This document shows, in pieces, positions 24,553-35,579 of a DNA stretch of 64,000 nucleotides. Below the pieces are notes generated by a model. It ran no database searches. It was not told the DNA's origin and worked only from the letters and a program-made list of their open reading frames with translations. A program made the translations under genes and the position numbers. The first letter of the stretch is position 1. Each line of letters opens with the position of its first letter. The stretch spans positions 57,757,102-57,821,101 of the forward strand of contig OX578285.1 in the NCBI GenBank assembly GCA_951217055.1, read 5' to 3'. Origin of the DNA: Gerris lacustris (lineage: Eukaryota; Arthropoda; Insecta; Hemiptera; Gerridae).

Positions 24553-25109
24553 CTGAAACATAAAGAAAAAATACAATTCTCAAATAATAATAAATGGGAT
24601 AAAGCTAAGGGTTTTTCACGTTGCACCACAAGTCGTTTGTTTTTTGGTTAATATATATATTAATGTGTTGATTCTTCTAAAATCGTAATATAAGTCCAGA
24701 ATCCTACACCTCAGCCTATACATAAAATCATAAATAAATCACTGCCTATACCGAAAGTCTGTAGCCATCAAGTTACCTTCAATTGAATGTACCACAAGTA
24801 GTACCAGAGAGTGAGACGAAGAAAGGTTGGCACGACCAATTTGTTGAAAAAAGCAAACAAAAATAATTTGATCATGTATATGTTTTTGAGCATTAATTCC
24901 ACATATCGGCATTTCAATGTTTTTCCAAGAAGTGGAGAAACTCCGTATATATTTGCCTAATTGATATAGTAGATGGATCTTAAGGTGTGAAATTATGAAA
25001 AATTAATCTATTTTAATTACTATTTGATTCGCTATGAGCTCTGATATCATTTTATATAAAATTTAGAACTGTATCGGCGAAGTATAGTACTATAATGAAT
25101 ACAGGTGAA

Positions 25110-25365
25110 AGCCAATCTACCTCATATAGTATCCTAACTTCCAGGTGGCACGATATTTAAGAGAGTCACATTTTGTAGGTAATTTATTGAAACTTCAGCT
25201 CGCCTATCGTCAAAATATTGTCCTATAAATGAAAACCTATCGACCTCCTATTAAATCCTTACTTCCTGGAACGATATTTTAAAGCGTCACATTTTTCATG
25301 TCGTTTTTATTGAGACGGGATTTTTTTCTGTCTCCCAGAGCTAAAACATATATCCATGTTAAAAC
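25110..25365. repeat. Dispersed repeat family R-C, copy 1
   Basis: Lies in the intron between exons h and i. It shares CGTCAAAATATTGT, CTATAAATGAAAACCTATCG and AGCGTCACATTTT with 35245-35465 in the same order. Each copy contains two direct half-units (ACCTCxTATTAxATyCTxACTT ... GATATTTxAxAGxGTCACATTTT). No coding potential was seen. Confidence 0.65.
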
Positions 25366-25933
25366 TGTTTTTGAAAAAAAAACAAAAAACAACTCATTGT
25401 ATTGATGAATTTAAGACTGTAATTAAGTTTGGAAATTTTGTTATTAATAAGGGAAGTTTCGGAAGCCATTTGCATTTTCATATCAGGTGCACTGCCAGTT
25501 CTAGCGCATAAATATAGTGGGCTTGGAGTACTTGCGATAATCGTGCAGGTACTGTTCACACTAGTAATTATTAACAAAAATCCAATGTTCCAAATGAATT
25601 TCTCTTATAAAATTTTGTAGAGTGCATCCGAAAATCATTTAATACTTGATCGAGTAATAGCTTAGATGGTAGCTTTATCAATAAGGCAATGAATGCAAAT
25701 GAATACGGTCAATTTGGTTAGATCCGTAGGAGGAACTTTTGAAATTAATGCAAATGACTTAATATCAAAAAACAATAAGTTCTTCTTCTAGAGAGACGAA
25801 AGAGCTTTCTAATAGTTTGTAAGGTAGAATTCTTGAAGATATTTGTAAAATATAATGCTTGGAGAAAGTTGTAAGATAGAATGCTTGTATATATTTGTAA
25901 AATAGAATGCTTGGAGATATTTATAGTTTTTAC

Positions 25934-26261
25934 CTTTCACAGCCCGTGATGTGACAGTTAGTAAGTTTTCCCTTTAGTGGATTAAAGTTGCCACTATTGT
26001 TTAGTCTGCTAGGTTGAAGAACGTAGAGATCGACAGTTTTTGTGCAATGTCTAGCGTGACTTGTTCTAAGCGATCCAGTTTGGCCACTTGCTCTGTAGTT
26101 AGTTTCTTCCAAGATCGTTCTACTAGGATCCTTGTTACCTGGCTGAGGATCTGACTTCTTATCGTCCGATTCACTTCCTCTACTGGTGGGTTCAATTCGC
26201 TTTATTTCCAATCCTTCTCCGTAATCAATGTTGCTACTTTCGTAGTCTGAGTAAATGGGAC
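25934..26261 (-). CDS. CACNA2D: CACNA2D exon h, charged linker and start of delta cysteine region
   Basis: The acceptor is TTTAATTCAG and the donor GTAAAA, a weak donor. The 328 bases encode an acidic and polar linker (SDYESSNIDYGEGLEIKRIE, then SRGSESDDKKSDPQPGNKDP) before HCTKTVDLYVLQPSRL and LTNCHITGCE. The pattern C-K-----YVLQ ... L--C--C opens the delta part. An SDYESSN-type linker is expected to vary between species. Proteolytic processing into alpha-2 and delta is known for vertebrate members; the cleavage site was not assigned here. Confidence 0.94.
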
Positions 26262-26453
26262 CTGAATTAAACAAACAATTATGACTACTGGACCGAATAC
26301 AAAATTAGTACATAATTATCCTCATCTTCCAGTAAAATAAGCAAATGAAGCAATTCTCAGATATACTTCTCTTGGGATATTTTATTCGAATAAATGTACT
26401 TTTGTGAGTTTATAAATTATATTAAAATTAATTTAAAACGTCAAATGTCTTAC

Positions 26454-26580
26454 CGTCAATATCTTCTTGTGCAACAATATAATGAACATTGAGAAGAACG
26501 TGAAGCTGAAGTTTAGCACAAAGCCAGATGAATTTTGAAAATGCCCAGTTAAAAAGCCACATCAAATGTTTCAGTGTATC
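26454..26580 (-). CDS. CACNA2D: CACNA2D exon g, Trp-rich hydrophobic segment
   Basis: The acceptor is TTTAATAG and the donor GTAAGA; 127 bases, phase 0 in and 1 out. It reads DTLKHLMWLFNWAFSKFIWL followed by CAKLQLHVLLNVHYIVAQED. Relatives have a similar Trp/Phe/Leu-rich amphipathic stretch here (in the style of a W---W-W---F helix). It is not expected to be a transmembrane helix in the GPI-anchored model. Confidence 0.93.
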
Positions 26581-26699
26581 CTATTAAATTATAACAATAA
26601 TTTAAAAATAAATTAAATCAAACTCCAAGAGATAAACATGTAGAGATAACAAAAAATAAATTCAAATTTATTTAAAAAATAATAGAACAGCTCACTTAC

Positions 26700-26951
26700 C
26701 AAATTAAGTTTGTCTGCACTGCTATACCGCGATTTGGAATCGGTACAAGCCCCTTGAAAGTCAACAATCGGGACTTTCTTGTAAACACCATCTTGTACCA
26801 AAGAATCCATAATAGTACCGTCCGCATAGCCAAAAAATTTCCCAGTGTGTTCAGATTTTTCTGATATAATAATGAAACCATTGTTGTCTAGAACGTAGCA
26901 GTCTAAGTCTTCGGAAGCACATGTTTTCTTACAGCCACTGTTACCAGTACA
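26700..26951 (-). CDS. CACNA2D: CACNA2D exon f, cysteine-rich and DNNGFIIIS segment
   Basis: The acceptor is TTTGTAG and the donor GTAAGT; the exon is 252 bases, phase 0 to 0. It encodes 84 residues starting CTGNSGCKKTCASEDLDCYV, then LDNNGFIIISEKSEHTGKFF, and later VPIVDFQGACTDSK. The closely spaced cysteines and the DNNGF block, followed by GKFFG--DG--M and YDYQ-like VDFQGAC, are hallmark residues of the VGCC-alpha2 region. The cysteines probably form disulfides in the extracellular fold. Confidence 0.97.
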
Positions 26952-27289
26952 CTACAAAGAAATAATAAAATGCAAATTATATGCATAAATAGAATGCATT
27001 TATAGAAATCATTAATTTATATTACTGCGGTAATGTTATTCCTTTTGCAATATCCATAACAACAACAGTATAAGGTAATTTATGTACAGGAGTATTAACT
27101 ATCTATTGACATAGACCATATAATATCTCACAATTCTTGGAATTGAACACGGATTAATGCTGTTGTGGATATTGGTTCCTCACTGAGCAGCTTCATCCTC
27201 TTGCAATTCTAATACTTTCCTCATCTCCTTAAGTTTTTTAATAGAATATAATTTCAAATAAGAGTTAATCAAAGACAAAAATAACTTAC

Positions 27290-27429
27290 ACCAGAGGTAA
27301 TGTTCAAGAAATGAGCGGCCAAAGTCGAATGCTGAAATTGAAGACCGACTACAGCTGCAGGTGCCTTATGTCCTTTATGCTCTAGAAAAACTGCATGGGT
27401 AGCTGTTACAAATGTGGATTGGCTAGTTC
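27290..27429 (-). CDS. CACNA2D: CACNA2D exon e, VVGLQFQHSTLAAHF segment
   Basis: The acceptor is ACTTTCAG and the donor GTAAGT. The 140 bases read GTSQSTFVTATHAVFLEHKG, then HKAPAAVVGLQFQHSTLAAH and FLNITSG. The ATHAVF...APAAVVGLQ pattern is the conserved core where relatives read VTAS-----KSPAAVVGIQ. An N-I-T sequon lies near the end, a plausible N-glycosylation site for this extracellular protein. The exon ends on a complete codon. Confidence 0.95.
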
Positions 27430-27565
27430 CTGAAAGTATTTCTGAAGTTCAACATACATATTTATGGTATTAATAATAGAATTGAATATTAGTTTTATAG
27501 TTATATGAATAATCTAAAGTAGTTACTTGATTTCATCAAATTAATTTAGTATAATCATAAATCAC

Positions 27566-27678
27566 CTGACTCGAAGGGAACGGAAAATACAAAGCTCTCT
27601 GGTTCGATGTTATGATGATCTACCGCTCTTTTATACCAAGCTTCATCAATCGAATTTTGGTTCATGTCTGCGAAGTAT
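27566..27678 (-). CDS. CACNA2D: CACNA2D exon d, WYKRAVD / PESFVFSVPF segment
   Basis: The acceptor is GATTTTCAG and the donor GTGATT, a weaker donor than its neighbours. The 113 bases read YFADMNQNSIDEAWYKRAVD followed by HHNIEPESFVFSVPFES. The WYKRAVD and FVFSVPF blocks are among the most recognisable stretches of the alpha-2/delta family. Phase is 1 in (completing AAA, Lys) and 1 out (G of Gly). Confidence 0.95.
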
Positions 27679-28390
27679 CTGAAAATCACAGATATGGTTA
27701 AAGCATAAGGTTACTACGGTAGTTCACTGACTACTAATTATTTCGCAAAGAGAAACTAGAAAAGCCAAGTGATTTTACCTAATCGACTATTAATAGATGG
27801 TTAATGCTTTTTCCTTAACTGGGAATTCAAACCATTCTCAGGGCGTTAATCCGTTAGCTAGAATATTCTTAAAGTAGGATTAGTTTTATTTTAATTATTT
27901 ATTTAATATTTTAATAGACTATTATTTTGTCTATTCATATTGTTATTATTTATTTATTTTAGTTTTATTATTAATTAATATTTTATAATTTATGTATTCC
28001 AAAGTGATATTTTAAGCATTGTTTTTATAAAAAGTGTTGACAATATTCTAAAGTTTTATGGCTTGTAAAACATTATGAAAATAAAGATATATTATTATTA
28101 TTATTATTATTAAAAAGGATTTTTCATTAGATAGTTGAAGGATCATTTACAATGGGAGTTGCTTTTTCCCGATTGACATTGGCATTAGTTCATTATAAGA
28201 AGGAGGAATCATCCACTGTACATATCTACCTGTGATTATTATTCTTCAACATCAAACTAAGATTAATGTTAATGAGTTTAGACTGAAGTGCAGTAAGAGA
28301 ATCGTGCCATTTTTTTATAACTAAGGGGTAACACTAAACACTTTCCTACTAATTGCGACTATCGACGGAAAAGAATAGTTATTTATGCAC

Positions 28391-28564
28391 CTAGGGAGTA
28401 AAGTAAGCCATTATTCCCTGAGCGAAAAAGTTGGTTCTTGAGAAGAAGCCGAAGGAACCATGGTCCCTAAATCCCGAGGCGAAGCCGAGGGAATTAGAAT
28501 CTTTAATTCCCGAGGCGCAGCCGAGGGAGATCGCGAGGGGAATAATGACACTTTACTCACGAGG
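28391..28564. mobile_element. Small CpG-rich inverted-repeat element
   Basis: The ends CTAGGGAGTAAAGTAAGCC and GACACTTTACTCACGAGG are imperfect complements, continuing inward through ATTATTCCC. The middle has two copies of CCCGAGGCGAAGCCGAGGG, itself palindromic. The ATG-led frames across it are by-products of the palindrome. Confidence 0.5.
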
Positions 28565-29494
28565 TACATACAATATTTTATCTCCAGTAGAAAAAAGATA
28601 CACATTTTCGTCCATTGCACAGTTTTTATTTAATATTTTAATAAATAACAATAATTATTAGCACTTTTAATAGCAGATATAAGAGATTCAATATTAAAAA
28701 CAAATAAGAATTGGAATTAAACTCAAATAGAAGGTTATTTAGATGCAGGTTATAAAGTTGTAAACAAAGATAAACATGGTCAAAAAAGCGCAGTGCCGCC
28801 AACCTGATTTCGACAAATTCATGACATTAGCCATACATTTTTTACTATTTATAAAATAATTAAGTTGCAATCTTTACTTTTTTGCCCTACTTTACTTTTT
28901 CGCCCTACTTTTACTTTTTCTCCCTACTTTTTGAGTTCAGGGATGAAAAGACCTGTTTTAGTCCCTCTAAACTAATTCAAAATCACAATTTTTTTACCCT
29001 ACTGGAGATAAAATTGTTTTAATGTACTTATTATTATGAAACCTGATAGTCATGATATATATAAGATGATTGGTTACAAGTATATATAATGTTTGACCAC
29101 GCAATATGAAGCATCTACATGAACCTCTTAAACAAGATTATTTTTTATTTGTTTTTTTCTTGAACTATTTATGGTAATAACATTAGGAAATGTGAAGTAC
29201 AAACGACAGAGAAGATTGCTGGAAACCTGACAGTGTATTAACAGACCATAGAAGGATATCCTTAGTCTGAATCTACAGATTCTCTAAGCTACTTGTCAAT
29301 TCTTGATCGACGTTTGATGATTCTCTTCATTTATTTAATTATCTTCTCTGAATCGCCTCGAAAATGTCTCAACTACCAAACGATTCAAAAATATATTGAT
29401 ATCTCTATCAAAATAAATTGATGTAACTACCTTAATAAACAAAGAACGAACAAAAAGAAGATATATTTAAACAATAACAACACGACACTTACCC

Positions 29495-31285
29495 CCTTTT
29501 TACATGGGGCAGGTAGTTACATAGTGAATTTAAATTGAACTGAGGGGGAGAGGTCTACAATAAATATCTCGGGCTGTCAAGGACAGGATACCTTAGTTCT
29601 TTCGTTATAAGCTTAAGGGCAGGTCCCTTCATTCTATAGATATGTAATTTATGTTTTAAACCCCTAAAAGTAAAAAAAAATAAACTAAAAAACTTCTTGC
29701 ATACGAGTCCGCAAGACAGTGAGACATTTTCATGTTTTCGCTCAGCGTAAACAACCGACATAAAATTAAATATAAACGGTAATTTATTAGAGTAATTGAT
29801 AAAAGTAGATGAAAGATCATTTTTATTCTTATCTCCACACCGGAACTGCCGCGGCTTGATTACAAACGACTGAATTCAAAGACGCCGGCCCTTCTACGAA
29901 TTATTAATATGCTTTCATACTAGGTAGGCCGAAAGGGCTGAGAGTTGATGGCAAGCTCCTGTACTTTCCTTACTCCCTGTCACACGTATAAATCTTTTCG
30001 ACTTTCTTCGGCCCTACGAAGCGCGGTAGGGGAAGGCACTACAGCTGGAGACTGGATTACAGACCTCTTATACTTTTCTAACTCCCTGTTATACTTTTCT
30101 GAGTTTTTAAGCTAAAAGTAACAACGTTTTTGACTTATGTTCCATAGCCTAAACATGAAAATGTCATAAATAGGTGCTATATAAACTATGTTCTGCAGTC
30201 TTCATTTGTTTTAATGTAGCTTTAGTAAATATTAGATTGAAAACAATGTTCATTAAGCTTAATTTACAACGGTTTATTAGATCTTTCAAACTTATGTGGG
30301 TAGACGTTTTACTCGATTGCGTCCAAAATGGCAGCATGGGGCTGGTTGTTACGGGGTAAGTTGTTACACTGTATCAACCTGCCCCATTATTTCTTACCTG
30401 TAATAACAATAAACAACTCTAGGAATGTAAATTATTATTAAATAAATTGCTTCAACCGACATTTTCTTTAACTTTTACTTAAAATGAATAAAAGCTATAA
30501 GAAAAAAAAAAAAAATCATTTTTAATGTCAAACGGGAATCATTTTCTAATTTAGAGTAGTATTTTGCCATTTTCATATTTATGAGTAGTATAAAATTAAT
30601 TATGGGTAAATTAAAGCAAACTATTTAAAATTCACTTATAAGCTATACTTTTTTCTCATTTTAATTTTATTTAGGAATGAGCTTCAAGCTGTTCACGAGC
30701 AGGTCGAGGTTCAGCGGTTAAATATGATTAACTTTAAAAATATTTTGCTTTTCTCTCTATTTAAATAGTTTTGACAAATTTTAAGATAGTCATTATATAT
30801 CCATTTTTTACTTAATTTTTTTTTTAGTGGCCTTACCTAAATATAAAAAAAGTGTTGAACTTTATGTTGTTTAATTTTTCTAACCCAAGCAACCTAATGT
30901 AATTGAAGTTCTTGATATCATATTATACTTGAATCTAAAGTGCATAAAAAGGTGTTCGAATGAGGTACTTAAATTCAAGACATTTGGAACGTCGACAAAT
31001 AATTTGTAACAACTCTCAACACGCAAGTTCCTTTACCAATATAACTGTAACAACTTACCCCAATACCTGCAACAACTTACCACCATAGTGGGGTAGGTTG
31101 TTACAATTTAAGTTATCTGAGATTAGAAGTCCCTACGATTATACGTGAATATTGTGAGCCGAAATAAATAAATGAGGTAGCCAACAGTTGGTTTTAAAGA
31201 ACTAAAGTTAAATTACTTTCAAAAAACGTATGGCTTGGCCAAATAAAAAAAAAATAAAAAAAAGTGTAACAACCAGCTCCGGTCT
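29495..31285. repeat. Series of GGGGTAAGTTGTTAC motifs in both orientations
   Basis: Variants of TGGGGCTGGTTGTTAC / GGGGTAAGTTGTTACA occur near 29500, 30335, 30351, 31090 (plus) and 31048, 31071, 31265 (complement). This may be one fragmented element of about 1 kb with repeated termini (30335-31285). Confidence 0.45.
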
Positions 31286-31850
31286 CCCCTATAAGTTAAG
31301 AGGAGTTCACATGTCGTGGAATATTATGGTGGAAGATTTTAGTCTAGATCTCCTCATCCACTCTGTCTTTCTGTTTTTTATTAGATGTATTTGGCGTTAT
31401 CTTACATCCTAACGTTTCTAATCCATTAAATATGTTATCAGAGGGCTTTTTTTCTCTAATACTTTAAAAACCCTAATAAGAAGACATTAGTGATTTATTC
31501 ATCAATAATTATGTCTGAATTTATTAATAAATCCGAAAAATATACCAAGATTAAGTCTGGTATGCATGCTTCCACGGTAAGATTTATCATTAAATTCTAG
31601 GTATTTAGGTTTAGTCCACTTCATAAGGGATGTGAAGGAGGAAGGTCGACGTTTTTATGTTAATTTTTAACAAAAGAAGGAAGAGGCTTCGTAACAAAGC
31701 AAAAAAGGAGGTTAAAAAGTTTCATTTTTTTACTTTCTCGTCACCCTGTATGACAATTTTATTTACGATCATCGAATAATTTACATTATGGAAGATGAAG
31801 TTATAATTAGCACAGTTGTATTGTAAATAAAAATTTGTCGCTTATCTTAC

Positions 31851-31949
31851 TTTTCGTATTGATGTTTTGACGTGTGATCTTGCCATCGGAATAATCCACT
31901 TCTAGTTGCGATAAATGTTAAAGTTTGTCCAAACATTTGATATCCTTGC
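31851..31949 (-). CDS. CACNA2D: CACNA2D exon c (99 nt, isolated in the large intron region)
   Basis: The acceptor is CTTTTTAG and the donor GTAAGA. The 99 bases (33 codons) complete the split Gln codon of exon b and read QGYQMFGQTLTFIATRSGLF followed by RWQDHTSKHQYE. The FIATRSGLFRW motif is the conserved strand-turn of the extracellular domain, where relatives have a TRSGLTRW-like sequence. Because the length is a multiple of three, skipping this exon would keep frame, so it could be alternatively spliced; no data here show that it is. It sits between introns of 26,690 and 4,172 bases and has no ATG-led open frame long enough to reveal it. Confidence 0.9.
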
Positions 31950-32706
31950 CTAAAAAGTAATGCATTTATTAGATATTTATATAAAACTAAAATAAATCAT
32001 CTGCTAATCATAAACTTATAAGGACGTCTTTCTAAAATGTAATTTATTATACTTTAACTTGAATTATGAGTAAGTAGGTATGGAGCCACTTGAGATCAAC
32101 CCCACTCCTGACCCCCCAACGTCATACCCCCACTCCTCGAGGCCACGCCCACCTCCCACCCCTCCCCCCTTTATTCAGATACTCTTATTCAGAGAGGCAA
32201 CAAAACGTTGTTCAATGAAGATAAGTCGGCTCATTACTATTGTTATAATAGATAATGGATGAGACGGGTCAGCTCGTTGACTCCCATTCGCAGTATTATC
32301 TAGTACACAAAACAGGTAGACTTCTATTACCTGAAGGTGCTGGTTTAGCACCAAACGGTCCCCTCATGAAAATACCTAATTCGCGGTTGATAAATAAGTT
32401 CATCAGATGCTTTGGCATTAGAAATATCTGACGTGGAATAAAAAATATCACCAGCATCATCAAGTATTATTTAAGTTATTGCTTTGAGGAATCCTAAGTT
32501 GCATATTATAATACAATAAATAAGCTAACAGACAGGTATTGTGAAAAACTTTTGAAAATCATCACTTTACAAAACATACAAACGACCTGTAGTGAACACT
32601 GTTAGATTAATAAATAGCTTTTATATTAGTAGCATCAGGCGGAGGACCACTTTGGCAAATTATGCACTGCTAAACAATAACTGTTAATCCCTTATAGGAC
32701 AACTCA

Positions 32707-33097
32707 GTTTGGAGTTTTGATGTGAAGACCTACTGTGGTCATCCCACATAATTCAAATATTGAGGACTTCTTGTTTGGAGTTTTGATGTGAAGACCTACT
32801 GTGGTCATCCCACATAATTAAAATATTGAGGACTTCTTGTTTGGAGTTTTGATGTGAAGACCTACTGTGGTCAGCCACATAATCCAAATATTGAGGACTT
32901 CTTGTTTGGAGTTTTGATGTGAAGACCTACTGTGGTCAGCCACATAATCCAAATATTGAGGACTTCTTGTTTGGAGTTTTGATGTGAAGACCTACTGTGG
33001 TCAGCCACATAATCCAAATATTGAGGACTTCTTGTTTGGAGTTTTGATGTGAAGACCTACTGTGGTCAGCCACATAATCCAAATATTGAGGACTTCT
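32707..33097. repeat. 65/66-bp tandem repeat, 6 copies
   Basis: Units start GTTTGGAGTTTTGATGTGAA at 32707, 32773, 32839, 32904, 32969 and 33034. The later units share a one-base deletion (CATCCCACAT to CAGCCACAT), which gives the direction of expansion. Confidence 0.97.
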
Positions 33098-34221
33098 GGT
33101 TGTATGTCATTTCAGTCTTTGATATTCATCTCAATCTTTCATAACCAATAACATACCAATAATAGAGTGTTGTTTAATAGTTCCTTCTTATTATAGCCTC
33201 GCCATATCAAGTTAAAATGCAAACCCAAATTATAAATGTCCGCATTTTAAAAGAGAGGTTGTTAGTAAAAGAATTAACTAATTTGTGTTGTAATAGTTAA
33301 TTAAGTGATGTATCAAGATGTACGAATATAGGATCTAATAAAATTATTATTTGAAAGACGTCCCAATAAACTATTATTACAAAAATAAATTATTAGACCA
33401 TTTGCACTTAGGTGTAAAATTCCATTGTGATATAAAGAAATATGGATTATGAGCTGTGGAATAACCAATGTCCAGGAAACAACAGAAATAATAATACATT
33501 TTGTAGGCAGCATTGACTGCACCTTTTTGAAATTTATAAAGATTTTAAATTCAGAATTTTAGAATAACATAATTATAATATTGGTGATAAGGAACGCAGT
33601 CTTAGCAAACATGTTCAACAAATATTGAATTTTAATCGATTAAATTATGAATCTTTTCGTATCGATATTGATCTTTGAAAGTAATTAAAAAAATGACTTA
33701 GTAACAACTATTTTAACAAAATTGTTTTGTTCGTTATTTGTGGCTTTCAACCTTTCGACTCCCCTAGTTATCAGCAGAAAGAGAAATAGTTGTTCTTTCG
33801 ATCCACGCCAAAAACAAAAAGTTGTCTGTAAACGGCAGTCTTTTGAAATTAATGTGGTAAGTAGACTGATTGGATTTGATAAATGCACAGAGAAGAGTAA
33901 TGGAAATCTTATGATCAATAGGGATCACAATATTATTAATAGGGACCACAATATCATTAACAGGGACCACAATACAAATATATAAGTGAGAATGTTTGCT
34001 AGTTAGCCGTTTTTATTTTATTTAATTTAAGTGCAAATGATCTGTAATCCAAGAAATAATTATGAGTGATTGATTAATAACTTCATTTTGTTTTACCTTT
34101 ACATTAACTTTCATAAAATTAAAGTGCTAAGGAAGTAAATAGTAAAGTATGTTCTGTAATAACATTATTTTTATTTTTTTCTTCAACAAACGTTGTTAAA
34201 CTTAAACACCTTTTTAAATGG

Positions 34222-35048
34222 TATATTTTATTAAATTTTTTGATGGATTTTTTAGGTGTATTCAAAAATAAAAAAACTAGTTGATTTCCATTTCTTTTAT
34301 TTGTGAGACGTTTCGACCCTCTAAGGTCATCTTCCCATCACATCATTTTTTCATAAATTTGCTTGTAGTCACATTAATTTTTTAATTAAATTTATTAAAC
34401 GTTAATATTAAAATTATTTTTTTCTCCATAAGAGTCGTCAATAAATAAACATTTTAAACTAACTTGATTAAATTAAAATTTCAATTATTAACAGATCACT
34501 TAGTAACACAATTAATTTTATATTAATTCACATAAGTGTAACCAATAAAATGTACATATATAGAAAAATTAATATTTTAAAACTTAATATTGAAAACATG
34601 TATGTTACTAGTAATTATAAAATAGATATTATTATTACATCATGTATTTTATAATTACTAGTAACATACTTGTTTTCAATATTAAGTTTTAAAAAATTAA
34701 TTTTTCTATATATGTACATTTTATTGGTTACACTTATGTGAATTAATATAAAATTAATTGTGTTACTAAGTGTTCTGTTATTAATGGAAATTTTAATTTA
34801 ATCAAGTTAGTTTAAAATGTTTATTTATTGACGACTCTTATGGAGAAAAAAATAATTTTAATATTAACGTTTAATAAATTTAATTAAAAAATCAACGTGA
34901 CTACAAGCAAATTTATGAAAAAATGATGTGATGGGAAGATGACCTTAGAGGGTCGAAACGTCTCACAAATAAAAGAAATGGAAATCAACTAGTATTTTTA
35001 TTTTTTGAATACACCTAAAAAATCCATCAAAAAATTTAATAAAATATA
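34222..35048. mobile_element. 827-bp near-perfect palindrome with GTCGAAACGTC motif, copy 2
   Basis: Arms of about 390 bases start TATATTTTATTAAATTTTTT and are almost perfect complements, meeting near 34638 (TTATAAAATAGATATTATTA... loop). Each arm includes ATTTGTGAGACGTTTCGACC and CTCTAAGGTCATCTTCCCAT. The high arm identity implies recent origin or gene conversion. No coding frame was seen. Confidence 0.85.
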
Positions 35049-35244
35049 TTATTTTTATTACAAATTAGTGGTTATTACGTACGTTTTTTTTTCATCCTTC
35101 CAATAGATTTCCAAGCTATTAAGGCATCAAAAAACCTTAAAATATAATGTTAGGCGTGTTTATAATGTGACAAAGTATGCTTTGCTTGATACCAGACATT
35201 AAAATTTAGAGAAATCAAGTAATGCCCATTTTTCCCCATTTCAT

Positions 35245-35465
35245 GGAAAAACAAATCTACCTCCTATTATATTCTAACTTATAATTTAAGAGCGTCACAT
35301 TTTGTATTTCGTTCATTGAATCTTCATCCCGCATATCGTCAAAATATTGTACTATAAATGAAAACCTATCGACCTCCGGTTAAATTTTAACTTCCTGAAA
35401 CGATATTTAAAAGTATCACATTTTTCCTCTGTCCCACAGAGCTTAAACGTATCTATGTTAAAATG
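35245..35465. repeat. Dispersed repeat family R-C, copy 2
   Basis: Colinear with 25110-25365; see that entry. It ends just upstream of the R2-like LINE fragment, so a relation between the two is possible but not shown. Confidence 0.65.
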
Positions 35466-35579
35466 GGTTAGGAGGTCTGTAAAAAATAAGTTCAATCATG
35501 ACCTTAAACTTGTATATTTCTATGAAATTTAGCGTACCTACTTATGCAATTAAATTAAGTAATTTATTCAGCATTACAT

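Larger units (their letters stand above)
27679..31850 (-). other. CACNA2D intron (exon c to exon d), repeat-bearing
   Basis: 4,172 bases with no coding signal. It holds the CpG-rich inverted repeat at 28391-28564, pyrimidine-rich TTTxxCCCTACTTT units at about 28875-28935, and the GTTGTTAC motif series from 29495 to 31280. Confidence 0.8.

Noticed and set aside
25429..25620. Plus-strand hydrophobic frame MEILLLIREVSEAICIF...
   Set aside because: It resembles a membrane segment but has no recognised homologue, sits in an intron beside repeat R-C, and the opposite strand is equally open. Not enough support for a gene.
26001..26195. 64-residue minus-strand frame MNPPVEEVNRTIRSQ...
   Set aside because: Shadow frame of CACNA2D exon h; the other frame has the conserved delta cysteines and correct phases.
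33722..33985. Plus-strand frame ending in repeated NRDHNII
   Set aside because: The repeated residues come from a short 24-27-bp tandem duplication at 33915-33975. The opposite strand is also open and no homologue is recognised.
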